DNA of 64,000 bases from Brachionus manjavacas. Lineage: Eukaryota > Rotifera > Eurotatoria > Ploima > Brachionidae. The position numbers and the translations under genes are program-made. Shown here piece by piece: positions 51,521 through 61,924 of the stretch. Each line of letters begins with the position of its first letter. The first letter of the stretch is position 1. Where the stretch lies: positions 124,001 through 188,000 of the forward strand of contig JAHQIY010000029.1 in assembly GCA_019054805.1 (NCBI GenBank), given 5' to 3'. The notes beneath the pieces were generated by a model, which was given only the letters and a program-made list of their open reading frames with translations, was not told the DNA's origin and made no database searches.

Positions 51521-53925
51521 TTTCAAGGATCAAGTGTGACACGAAAACTCAAATCTTCATTTGGCTTTCTTTTGTCCCGAAGCTAAAATAAAAAAATAAT
51601 TAAACTCTCACGTTGATGATTTAAATCCTCAATACCGATTCTTTTATCTCTTCTAGTTGTTTATTTAGACTATTCATCATGCTATTAGTCTCTTCGAGTT
51701 TATTTTTATTTCATTTTCCTCATCAATCCGGTTTAATTTGTCCAAAGACATGGCTCTCAATCGCGGAAACCATTCTAAGCTTTTATCCTTTGAAATAAAT
51801 ATTTTTTCAATATAAATTTTTTTAAATTAGTTATTTTTTACTTTGATGCATTGACATACAAAGCTTTCCTGCCAGGTAAATTCAGTTTGGTCTTTTACTT
51901 TCAATAGAATCAAAAAATAAAGATGTGATCCTCAAATGATATTGACTTTTTATCAAATTTTGACCGGTCTAGTCCTAATTAAAAAAATATTAAAAATATA
52001 TAAATAAATTTAAATAATTTTTTTTTTGAATATTTTTTACCACAAATAAAACATGTATTTTTTAAAGTAAAGTCTTTTTCTTGTTTTTCTTGTCTTAAAT
52101 CACCGAAAGTGTCTATAACTATTCCAAAAATTAAGTTCAAAGTTATTATGATTACTATATAAAAAAATAGTAAATCGTAAAAGACTCGTAAAAAAACAAA
52201 GTTTCCTAATAAAATTAATTTTATAAATTTTTTATTTAATTTTTTTAAGTTTACAGTGGTGCCTGGTTTTCTCAACATATCGCCTTTGCCACCTCCATTT
52301 CTCAAGCCCATACTAAGAGTTGTAATTATACACATGTACAAAGTTTCACATGATTTCTCCACACTGTCCGATTCTTGTCCTTTGGGCTGAATTTCGACTA
52401 AAAAATCGTCGTGGATGAACAAAAATCCGCAAATTGAAAACAGATAAATCAAAATGACAGCAAATACCGCAGTTAAAAGGACAGACTTGGCATTTTTAGC
52501 TACACATCTTATCACATTTAACAAAGTTTCTGTTTCAAAGTTTCTAATAAACCACGTCCAATAACTAAAATTTTCTATTGAGTTTTTTTGTTTATTTCAA
52601 AATGGAAAAAAGAATCTTAACAAAAGACTGTAAAATAATTCGTAAACAAATAAGCCCAAAAAACATAAACTAAAGTATCCAATGTGATAAATTAATTCAA
52701 AATCTTTGTTCAAAAATCTTCGTTTCTCCCTAGAATTAAAGGAAAAGAGACCTTTGTTGCCAAAAAAGCTTGCCATAAACACTGCTTTATTGATTAACTG
52801 GTTAGAAAAAAATATTTTACTATTATGTTTTCATTTGAAACAAAAAACTACGTTTATTAAACCCAAAAAATTCAGAGTCAGCTCTATTCCAAATGTATAA
52901 ATTGATCTGATCAGTGTGATAAAATAAAATAAATTTGAACTTATTCTATTTGGTAAATTGTAGAGACATAGCGTTGAGATCAAAAATAACATCCATAAGA
53001 TTACATTCAATCTAATATCAAGATCTAATAGAAAAAATTTTTACTTATTTTTTCAAATTAAAAAGTAAAAAATAATAAACAGATAATTTTTTTGAGTTTA
53101 GTTTTTAAAAAAGAATTAAAAAAAATAACCCAAGCTTTTGACATTTAATGGATTAAATTAAAAAATTAAAATTTAAAGTAAAACTTTATTAATTTTTTTC
53201 AACCTTTGCATCAAGTATTAAAAAAATTTATTTCCTTGTTAACTGAATAAAATTTAGAGGACTAATGTGATTCACAGGTTAAGCTGCGCTAGATGACTTT
53301 TTTATTTTGTAACAACTAGACTTTTTTATTTTCTTAATTGTTAAATTTTATTAAATATTTGTACAAAATTAGGTTAAATCGGGTCAATAGAAAAATATTT
53401 TTTAACTTATCAAAACGTTTGAATATTCTTTTTTGAAAATTCTTTATAGCCGATTGTATTTTGTAAAAGGTTTTAAGCATTATTCTGATTTTTCTTTTAA
53501 ATAATATTGTAAATAATTATGTTCTTGAAATAGGTTACATAAAAATTCTAATATATTCTTAAAATATAATTAAAAAATTAATTTTAAAAAAGCTTAAAAA
53601 TTTTATTTGTTTAAATATCAAAAATCAAAATAAATAAATGATTCAAAAAATTAAAATAATTTTATCATTTAATTCAAAAATTGATTTATTTTTTGAAAAA
53701 TTTTAATCAATTTTTAAGTTTTTTTGTTAATTAAATTTCTAAATTTCTAAATCTTAGAAAATCCTTTTTAATAAAAATATCGTTATCGTTTCCAATTAAA
53801 AAGGTTTTTTTAGTAAATTTTTGTGGACGTTTAATTTCATCAATTTCTTAGTCTATAAATCCAGTCAGTTTTATTCAATTCTTTACAACAGAATTTTGTT
53901 CAATTTTTTAGATAAAAAAAAGATT

Positions 53926-54277
53926 TTGTGAATTTCAAATACAAAATTGAACAAAAATTGTTCATTTTTTGATTTATTAAAATTTAATTTAATAAAAAAT
54001 ACTAGAAAAAATACTGCAACATAGTGCAACAAACTTTATTGCTACTTTTTTTACCCAAAATAATTTTTTTTGTAAATCAAATCAACAATCTATTTAAATC
54101 CTATTGATTCTTTATTTATTGTCATTTTTTACATGAAAAAAATTACTTTAGGTAATAAAGGTGCAACAAAGTATGTTGCACTATAATGCAGTATTTTGAT
54201 TATATTTTTTATTAACTTTAATTTTAATCTATCAAAAAATGAACATTTTTTGTTCAATTTGTATTTGAAATTCACAA
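53926..54277. repeat. Foldback element inside an intron of the IP3-receptor relic
   Basis: TTGTGAATTTCAAATACAAA..TTGAACAAAAATTGTTC on the left pairs with GAACATTTTTTGTTCAA..TTTGTATTTGAAATTCACAA on the right; the centre is near 54105. Inner parts also pair (TGCAACATAGTGCAAC against GTGCAACAAAGTATGTTGCA). It lies wholly in the large intron (53029-54325), consistent with an intronic MITE insertion that left splicing signals intact. Confidence 0.8.
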
Positions 54278-54527
54278 TACCTTGCAAAAAAATTCATCGA
54301 ATAATTCAATAAAAAACACACATACCATTTATCTCATTTTGAAAAGGAAAAAAAAGGCCACAACCAAATTAATTATAACTGCAAGCTTGAATGTGATGCT
54401 ATTCCAATAGCTAATATTTGAACTGAACCAATATAAATTGCTGAGTTGACTTAATTTTTTTGTTGCCACTTCATTTCATTCCACATGGGTTCCACTTGCT
54501 CAACAAACCACTTATTTTACTATTCTG

Positions 54528-54654
54528 TTCGTCTTTATCAGTTGTTAAGTAAACTTTTTGTCTTGTTTCCAAAGTTAAAAATTGACAAATACTCGGCACA
54601 GCAAATACCACTTGTTCCATTGATTTATCCTCTCTAATTATCTAATATTTAAAT
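54528..54654 (-). repeat. Source copy of a duplicated IP3-receptor exon piece
   Basis: These 127 bp, from TTCGTCTTTATCAG to TCTAATATTTAAAT, are identical to 60657-60783 and in the same orientation, offset 6129 bp. They include an intact 3' splice site and 114 bases of exon coding for SMEQVVFAVPSICQF and flanking residues. Similarity fades on the intron side (about 54655-54690) and stops sharply on the exon side. Confidence 0.93.
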
Positions 54655-57396
54655 AAATTTTTTAAAAATTTTTTTAAAAATTTTCAAATAAAAAATACTT
54701 CAATTTGAGCTGTATGCTCTCCGTAATACAAACTAGCCTCATTGTCACTTGATTTTAACAAATCCCTCAATTCCTTGTTAAACTTAGCCAGCTTGTGAGC
54801 TAGGATGTAAATGTTGTGACCAACTTCACGAACAAAACAAACTTTTTCCTCATTTACCGGGTCGATCTGTGACACAATGGATCTTGCAGTTGTCTGATCC
54901 AAAGAAAAGTCATCATTTGAGTAATCACTGTCAATAGCTGTCTGAAAAATTGCTGATTGATCACACGAAATTGATAAATCAAAGTTCAAACTTGCATCAG
55001 ATCCATTCAAATTTTCCAACTGTTCCATTCTTTTGCTCAAAGCAAACATTTCCTGAATCAACTCAATTAATTCACAAGGCTTTATGTTGTACAAAATGCG
55101 CTCGGCATTGGCCGTATCATCATTGCTCTCCAACAAGGCCAGCAACAATTTTGAAGCATTTAGCTTAAGTGAGTAGAAAATTTCCAAATTATTTCTGGAT
55201 AAAGGCTGAATGTCATTTAGGATAAGAGCAATGATGATATAAATTCCGCTTGATTCATGGTTGATTATTGAAGATTGATTGACCCTACAAGGACTCTGGC
55301 AATACTCGGTCAAAGTTTCCAAAGTTTGATTAACCAGATGAAAGTTATTTTCACTTATCCAAAGGCCCAGAAGTCCAAGACCGCCTGTGGTCGACCCGCG
55401 CAAACTGTCCAAAAACTGCAGCGTCTCACAGACCTAGTTATAGCTTGACTTGTTACTGGACTGGTATCGAAGGAAATTCTGAAGATCTGAGTTGTGATTT
55501 TCACATAATAACTTCAAAAACCTGAGTATAATTTCAACAATTGCTATATCTTCTAGCAAATTATTTTGTTTGACCAAATTGGTGTCTATTTTAGCTCCCA
55601 AACTGTCATTTTGACATGGTCCGGCCAAAACCAGAGAGCTAGGACTCAGTTCTTTGAGATACGACTTGGGCTTGAAGCTTAAACCGAATCTATGACTGAA
55701 AAAGTTGACTTAGAGTCCAAGCTTTGAAATTTTTTATTAAGCTCAGAGGTTTTTAATATATCTGTGTCGCTGGACAAAGAACTTTTTATTTTAAGAACTT
55801 GAATTAATTTTCAAACTAAAAAAGAAAAGTTTTGAGTGATTATTTTTACCATCATTATAATCATTGGGAAGAAAATTTAAGTTATTTTTATTTCCTTGTG
55901 GGCCACTTCTATGTGATTAAAAAACTTTTTGAAACTTCTGATGTAAATAGATCGATGACCAAATCAGTGGCAACAAGGCGATTTAGTTCATTTTGAATGC
56001 TATTTTTCATTTTTTCGGCACATAATAAAGATTGAAAAGATTTAAATTCAGATTTGTTCGACCTATTGCCGAATCGTCGCTCACATTTTCCTGTTTGGAG
56101 ACTTTTCCCACATTCAAAGTCGAAAATCATTCGGCTAAAATAATTTTTTCAAGAATTTGCTGTAAATCAGCGTAATATATTAAGGAACAAAATTATTTCA
56201 ACAAATTATAAAGCGTTTTTTCCAAAATTTTAATATCTTATAAAATAACATGAAATCTAAAAGATACCTTAACATACATAAATGAAAAAATAAAATTATT
56301 AAATTTTTTTTCATTTTTTTTTATTTTATAATTAAATCAAAATAAAGGTTAAAATTTAATTTCCTTAATTCAATCTCTCTAAAATAAACTGAATTATTTG
56401 AATGGTAATTTAATAGTGATCTAAATATTTAACAATTTAATAATCCAAAATTGGACTTTATGACAAATGACTAAAAAAGAATAAGACTCTTTTTGAATCC
56501 TATTGATAATTGATTGTTAGCTTATAACCAGAAAAAAATATATCATTTATCTCAATATATCAATATATCAAAAAAAGAATTTTTCAAAAAAAATTTTGTC
56601 GCTTCTCATTGCACTTAGGACCGTTTAAAAATAATCAAAAACACTCTTTAAAATTATATTCTATTATTTTTAAAATTCATTTTTAAAAAAGTCGAAAATC
56701 TGGTATCATACATCATACATTTAACTTTAATAATTTTAGAGACTACTTATCACAAAATTATTCTAAAAAAATACCTGATTTTTCCGCTTAGACTGCTGAG
56801 AATGCCGCAACATCCTTTGTCAATATTCTTTGTCAATCGGAATGGACGTACTATGCACCCATGATTTTGTCTTAGAGTGTTTAAGCCTTATGTACGAGGT
56901 ATTGGGAATAAAAGAATTTTGCCGGGTAATTGTAGTTGTGTCATTCAATTCAAACAACGTTGACAATGGCTGAACAACGCATCGTGTGTCCACTAGACCA
57001 AGAGAATTGATAAAGCCGGACCCAAGACCCTCGGTGTACAAAGAGATCACATCTGCCATGTGAAGAAAGCTTGATACTGGATTATTATTAGTCATTTTTA
57101 AAAATTCATTCCTAAGGGGAGATTTAAATTTTCAAATAGTTGGATTATGCAAATTAGAGACTTAATTATTGATTTTTTTTTAAGCTTTGAAAAACAAATA
57201 ATAATACAATAATTAACTTTGAAGAGGTTTTTTGTTATAACACTTTAAAAAAAAAATTGATGAACAGCATAAATTTTATTTAAAAAAAAATGATCGAGAT
57301 CAAATCAAGTCAATTTTTGTGATAAAAATATTAAATTTTGTTATTAAAAAATTAATATTATTATTTAATTAGATAAAAATCACAAATCACGATAAT

Positions 57397-57820
57397 AAAC
57401 TTAAATTACTAACAGTCTCGAATCGGCTTTTTGAGTTGAGTGAGAGATATGTTAGGGCAGAACTGAGTCATTCTCTTCCATTGATTGTCAGACTTGTGGA
57501 GGAATACAAAGAAGGTTTCGAAGCAAGATATATTGAATACCCAACTCCATTGTGTAATTGCTACCTTACTATTTCTTCTTTTTTTCCTGAAAAATCAGAC
57601 ATTCAAAAATATGTATGCTGTTATTCTCTATATCAATATTTCTAATTTTAATTTTCTTCTATTTTAACTTATTTTATTTTTTGTTTTTTTTATCTGTATT
57701 TTTTTTCTTATTTTAAACTTTTTTTTATTTTGGTTTTTTTTTTTTTTTTTTTTAATCTGGAGGAGCCTTAGCTCGACACAGATATACAAATAAATAATAA
57801 ATAAATAAATAAAATAATTT
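57397..57820 (+). mobile_element. 3' end of a LINE retrotransposon
   Basis: Opens in ORF2 with RLFELSERYVRAELSH, LPLIVRLVEEYKEGFEARY and YPTPLCNCYL. The relic at 9.7 kb shares FELSERYVRAGLSH. After the stop come a T-rich 3' UTR, the motif GGAGGAGCCTTAGCTCGACACAGATA, which can form a GAGC-CTTA-GCTC hairpin and is also found twice at 9.45-9.62 kb, and a tail of (AAATAAAT)n ending near 57815. The 5'-truncated structure with a simple-repeat tail is typical of a LINE insertion. Confidence 0.85.
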
Positions 57821-57931
57821 TAAAAAATTGTGGTATTCAATTAAAAATTTGTGTGAACGATTTTAATAGGCCTTTTTTTATAAAATAATTTTTAATTTAT
57901 AAAAAACTAATAAAAAAATTTTCTTTCTAAT

Positions 57932-57980
57932 ATATAACGATCGACGCGTTACGACCAAAAGTGGCCTTCTTCAGGATTTA
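57932..57980 (-). ncRNA. Degenerate hammerhead-ribozyme-like motif
   Basis: The minus strand reads TCCTGAAGAAGGCCAC-TTTT-GGTCGTAACGCG. The type-specific core of hammerhead ribozymes is CTGATGA, a short stem, then GAAAC. Here one finds CTGAAGA, a GGCCAC/GGTC stem with TTTT loop, and GTAAC, i.e. the right architecture with one change in each core box. Such motifs are known from Penelope-like and related retroelements. It lies 110 bp beyond the LINE tail. Both substitutions would be expected to abolish cleavage. Confidence 0.35.
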
Positions 57981-58778
57981 ATTTTTCGTTAATAAAGTTT
58001 TAATTTATTAAATTTGATTGATAAATCACTTTGATTTTCATTTCCATTTTTGGAATTATTTTGAATACGGATTATAGAATTTTTGATTTCAGACTTAGAA
58101 ATATTGTCTAATTTGAAATCTTATGAGATAATAAAATTAAAAAAATTAAAAAAAAGCTCATAAAATATAATAAAAAAAAATGAATATGAAATAAAAATCA
58201 AAACTTTATCACATATTTACAGTAAATTTCTATTTAATCGCTATTTTATCATTGAGAATCTTCAAAGAAAGTAATAATTGCAAAAATAAATTTAAAAAAA
58301 CAAATAAATCATGATTTTTTTTGAATATCGAATTATATTTGCTTGTTAAAATTAATACATAAAACATTTTGAGAGTATTTATTTTAATTTTAAAAAAGAT
58401 TCTAGTGATAGTGATTAATGACTTAATATCAAACTTATTTTTTTGTCTTTCAACTAAAACAAAAAAATTCCTAATTCAATAACATAAGAATACCAAATGA
58501 TTATTAGCTTCTAATTTATTTTTTTGATGATAATAAATTTTAGCAAAAAATTTAAATTTTGTTTTTATTAAAAATAATTTTAAAGAAAAAAAGCTCTAAA
58601 AATAATTATGCTAACTTTAAATTTGGAATTTTTTCCAATAATTAAAAAAAATTTTGTTAAAAATTTTATGAACATCTCAACATTTGTATAATCACACTCA
58701 AGAAAAAAAAATATAAAAAAGAAAATTTACAAAAAATTTAAAAAATTTTTGATAACTAATTGTAAAACATATATCAAA
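57981..58778. other. Gene-free AT-rich spacer
   Basis: No ORF, splice-bounded exon or shared repeat recognised. The upstream part adjoins the ribozyme-like motif and may belong to the same dead retroelement. The end abuts the start codon of the IGBP1 relic at 58779. Confidence 0.5.
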
Positions 58779-59610
58779 ATGTCCTTAAATTTTGACAGCA
58801 TTGACCTTGAAAACTCGACCGCAAGTACATTATTTGACTTTGGATGGAAATTTCAGCAAGAGCTGGCCAATACACCGGACCGGACCAATCTTCAGCAAAT
58901 TTTGACCAAAAGCGCAACAAAGTCATCGAAATTCTTCAAAAATGTGAATACATGTTAGGTGAACTGGGATAAGTGTCTAGATGAAGTGTCATCTAACGAG
59001 CTTCGCTATTTCATTAATGACGCACTCTGGGCTGGCTTGGGCTGGCTTTTTCAAAAAACACCATCATCTAGGCCTTCTGAACGCTTACCTGAATAATACC
59101 TGCCCTCGAAAAATCAAAAAAATACTATATCAACTATTTAACTTTGACTTTTAATTATGGCATACATCGAATTGATATAAAACAATTTGGCCATTTTGGA
59201 CAGAATACAGATCTACATGTATTCTCAGAAACCCATTATGTACGACAAGCTGCCTTTGAGCAAAATTTGATCAAGCAAGCTTATGACCGGAGTGAAAAAA
59301 TAAAGCGCTACCGGGTAACGTAACGTAACAAAAAGAACTAGAGGAAAATTTAAAAAATTGTCAACTAGTTTTGGCAAAGCCTTATGTTGACGAGGAGCAA
59401 AAGAGTGAAATATACAACATTTACATCAAGTATTGGTTGAATCAAGCAGTTGATGATTTTAAATTGCCAAGCCTCCAATAAGCTGATATGGGTTTCATGC
59501 CGCACTGAGGTCAAACGTGCACAGAACAAAAGACTCAAAAAGATGATTTGGGAATCAGAGATTTGGGAAGAATCAGATTCGGCTGTTCTTAAATCTGTTT
59601 ATTAAAAAAT
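58779..59610 (+). pseudogene. IGBP1: IGBP1/TAP42 (alpha4) PP2A-binding protein, several frame breaks
   Basis: From ATG at 58779 the frame reads MSLNFDSIDLEN, STASTLFDFGWKFQQELANT, TKSATKSSKFFKNVNT, a TAG stop, then CLDEVSSNELRYFINDALWA. Further pieces in other frames are LLNAYLNN, RQAAFEQNLIKQAYDRSEKI then KRYR, and LAKPYVDEEQKSEIYNIYIK then YWLNQAVDDF. Their order matches the TPR-like helical domain of IGBP1 (LF..G..LL, DLKYLLVPA, SQRQAKIQRYK, DDE..REYYL..L..W). IGBP1 binds and protects PP2A-type phosphatase catalytic subunits. At least three lesions are present, and the C-terminal half of about 340 residues is not recognisable. Confidence 0.75.
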
Positions 59611-60345
59611 TTAAATTGCTTCTGTCAAGAAAAAAATTCATTTACTTTTTAGAAAAAAAGGTGAAAAAAATGTGAAAGAAATGTAAATAATCATTAATTC
59701 ACACAAAAGCAAATAAATTGTATTTTAATTTTTGCTTTCTTTTTCTTCTTTCTAAAAATTATTCTCAACTTCAAATAAACAATTCAAAATTTTCAAAATC
59801 AATTAACTGTCGAGCAACACTGAAAAATATTTAAATTAAATAAAAAAAAATTTAAATTTTTCAAATTAAAAATTTTTGAATTTCAAATGCGATTTCGAAT
59901 AAAACAATTCACAAAAAGATTCTTTCTATAGAATTTAAAAAATAAAGTCTATCGTTATAGAATTTTTACAAGATTTAACCCGAAAGAGTTAAATTTAACT
60001 ATTTTTTTTAAAGTAAATGAAACGAAAAAAATATAGAAAAAATAGCTGAATAAAAATTTGATTAATTAATTCGCAATTTAACAATCATTTAACAAGATTA
60101 CATTTTCAAAAAATTAAGGATCCGTACATTTAGAAAGATTTGAAAAAAAAAATTCCTCAAAATATTTTTGATAGTTCCATAACTATTTTAACAAAAAGAT
60201 CAAAAGGAAAAAAAAAATTTACACAAAAAATATAGTTGAATTTTTGTTATCAAAGGTTAATTTTTGGTATCATCTTTGATTACTTAAAACGCTGATAAAA
60301 ATTTAGCTATCAAGTTGTTAACAAAACCGGTATGGTGCCAACTGA
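59611..60345. other. Gene-free AT-rich spacer
   Basis: Low-complexity DNA after the IGBP1 relic. No coding signal or shared repeat was recognised up to the old endonuclease relic. Confidence 0.5.
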
Positions 60346-60600
60346 TAACATTATCAACTAGACATGCATTTAAATCACCTCCTAGAATAAATTGTCCATA
60401 TGTCTTTATCCAAGGAAAGTTTAAAAGAAAGTTTCGCAATTGAATGAACTTTAAATACGAAAAAATTAATGTGTTAGTAAATCTTATCTAAATATAAAGA
60501 ATGTGTACACAGTATTTATCAAATGAATTACTTTTTTTTCCTCAAATTCCTCAATTTCTCAAATTTTGTAATTTTATTTATTTTTTTTAAATATTCACTT
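60346..60600 (-). mobile_element. Old copy of the X-type LINE endonuclease relic
   Basis: The minus strand reads IEEFEEKKSNSFDKYCVHIL, parallel to MEEIEYKLSNSFYKKCPHIF of the X segments, then a stop, RFTNTLIFS, and about 25 codons later YGQFILGGDLNACLVDN. The spacing between the two blocks equals that in X, where the second block has decayed to QFITVDDLNA. GGD(F/L)NA is the conserved motif of AP-like LINE endonucleases. This copy therefore gives the key to what the X ORF once was. Confidence 0.55.
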
Positions 60601-60656
60601 TAAACTAGATGATCAATTTTTAATTAAGACAACAATTTTACAGATTTGGTGAACAA

Positions 60657-60783
60657 TTCGTCTTTATCAGTTGTTAAGTAAACTTTTTGTCTTGTTTCCA
60701 AAGTTAAAAATTGACAAATACTCGGCACAGCAAATACCACTTGTTCCATTGATTTATCCTCTCTAATTATCTAATATTTAAAT
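60657..60783 (-). pseudogene. Isolated duplicate of an IP3-receptor exon
   Basis: Base-for-base copy of 54528-54654: 3' splice site plus coding for REDKSMEQVVFAVPSICQF, followed by TLETRQKVYLTTDKDE. It sits alone, 60 bp from the end of the TTC4 relic, with no other receptor exon nearby. Complete identity over 127 bp means the duplication is recent, later than most of the receptor's decay. Confidence 0.93.
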
Positions 60784-60840
60784 TAATTTTTTCAAAATTT
60801 TTTTCAAAATTAAAGTCATATGATGATCAATTTTCATGAG

Positions 60841-61547
60841 CTATCCTTTTTTTCTATTATCATAGTAGATCTGAATCGAACTAGGATTATACAATTTTTG
60901 GCCATCCCAATCAGGAGATTGACTGAACATAGCATTCAAATGGTCGCTAAAAATTGAGTTTTCGCTGAATTCTTCAATAAAATCTGTCTGGCCTACCTCA
61001 GGATAATGGAAAATAACCGGCCAATTGAGCTCACAGTCATTTTGGCTGCTAATAGAGACACTTTTTTGCTGAGAGTTGGCCGGATTTTCTAGCAGTGAAA
61101 AAAACGCTTTTTCACTTACCTGAACCTCAATGCCTTTGGCTTTTATCAAGTTCCAAATTTTTCCAAATGTCTGGTTTCTTTTGCGCTCAATCATTTCTTT
61201 TTTGCGCTTTTCTTTTTCGTGTGATTTCTTTTCGCTCTCAGCCTTCGACCTCAGGTTTCTGAGCCTGGCATCTTCTGAATCTATCACTAGACCCATATCA
61301 CACCATTTGACACAGTCATCGAACTTCTTCAACTCATAAGAGCACTCGGCGCCTCTGTAAATCGGCTTCATGTTTTTTGGATTGAATTTTCGCGCAAAAA
61401 CACAATCGCTCAATGAGGAACGATAGTTTTTTAAATGATAATGCGCTGCTGCTCGGTTCTGATGAAGAGTGGACTTTAAGTCGTCATCGTGATCAAATTG
61501 CTCTTTTAGAGCCATTGTGTAGGACACGTTAGCATCTTGAAACATTT
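60841..61547 (-). pseudogene. TTC4: TTC4 / Cns1-type HSP90 co-chaperone, truncated at both ends
   Basis: The open frame starts within the first TPR motif (FQDANVSYTMALKEQ), followed by LHQNRAAAHYHLKNYRSSL, NPKNMKPIYRGAECSYELKK and CVKWCDMGLVIDSEDARLR. Then come a charged helix (SEKKSHEKEKRKKE), FGKIWNLIKAKGIEV, LNWPVIFHYPEVGQTDFIEE and SPDWDGQKLYNPSSIQIYY before a TAG. This matches TTC4, whose TPR domain binds HSP90/HSP70 tails and whose C-terminal 'wheel' domain follows. About 235 of about 385 residues are present: the N-terminal half of TPR1 with everything before it and the end of the C-terminal domain are missing. The frame itself is intact, so a shortened product cannot be ruled out. Upstream codons (61614-61548) look like non-coding AT-rich DNA. 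Confidence 0.85.
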
Positions 61548-61619
61548 GTCTTATTCTTATTTTTAAATAAAAATATGAAATTTTCTGTTCAAATTTTCTT
61601 TTTATGTTTAACAAAAAAT

Positions 61620-61924
61620 AAAAAAATTAATTCATTTAATTTTAAGGTCCTGATTTTTTATTACTATCCGTCTAAAATGAGCACAATTAATTACCGAAAA
61701 ATAAAGATCATTTTAAAAATTAAAGTTGTCTAAATTTATGTCTTAATTGAAATTCTTAATTTCATCTAGACAAGATAAATTAAAAAAATCAAAATAAGAT
61801 ATAATTTTTCTGAAAAATTTTATTACCAAGTCTAAAAAAAATCTATTTTTCCTAAAAATTAAATTTATCACTTGAGCAAATAAAAAAAAATAAGATAAAA
61901 ATATTACAATTTTGATTAAAAAAA
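61620..61924. other. Gene-free AT-rich spacer
   Basis: About 300 bp between the TTC4 relic and the stop codon of the DLGAP5-like gene. No ORF or repeat seen. Confidence 0.55.

Larger units (their letters stand above)
51527..57095 (-). pseudogene. ITPR: Inositol 1,4,5-trisphosphate receptor, massively deleted and frame-broken
   Basis: N terminus (57095-56823): [30 protein letters not shown], then without a break FELNDTT and [23 protein letters not shown], i.e. about 300 residues are missing inside one open frame, followed by TGA. 56130-55880: NELNRLVATDLVIDLFTSE, then out of frame IEVAHKEIK, with about 45 residues lost between. 55690-54699: [20 protein letters not shown], a TAG where the family has Leu, VCETLQFLDSLRGSTTGGLG, NASKLLLALLES, VGHNIYILAHKLAKFNKEL, HTAQIE. 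54641-54326: SMEQVVFAVPSICQFLT, then two one-base shifts. 53028-52600: membrane helices. 52568-51977: helices, pore GLRNGGGKGD and CFIC. 51974-51527: KFDKKSISFEDH, LLKVKDQTEFT, EWFPRLRAMSL and a C-terminal coiled coil. Introns keep GT..AG. The normal product, an ER calcium channel, is about 2,700 residues; roughly 900 are represented. Confidence 0.95.

Noticed and set aside
51527-57095. Functional short IP3-receptor isoform (N terminus plus channel only)
   Set aside because: The TGA after IDKEY, the TAG at the conserved Leu and several single-base shifts break the frame repeatedly, so no continuous product is possible as assembled.
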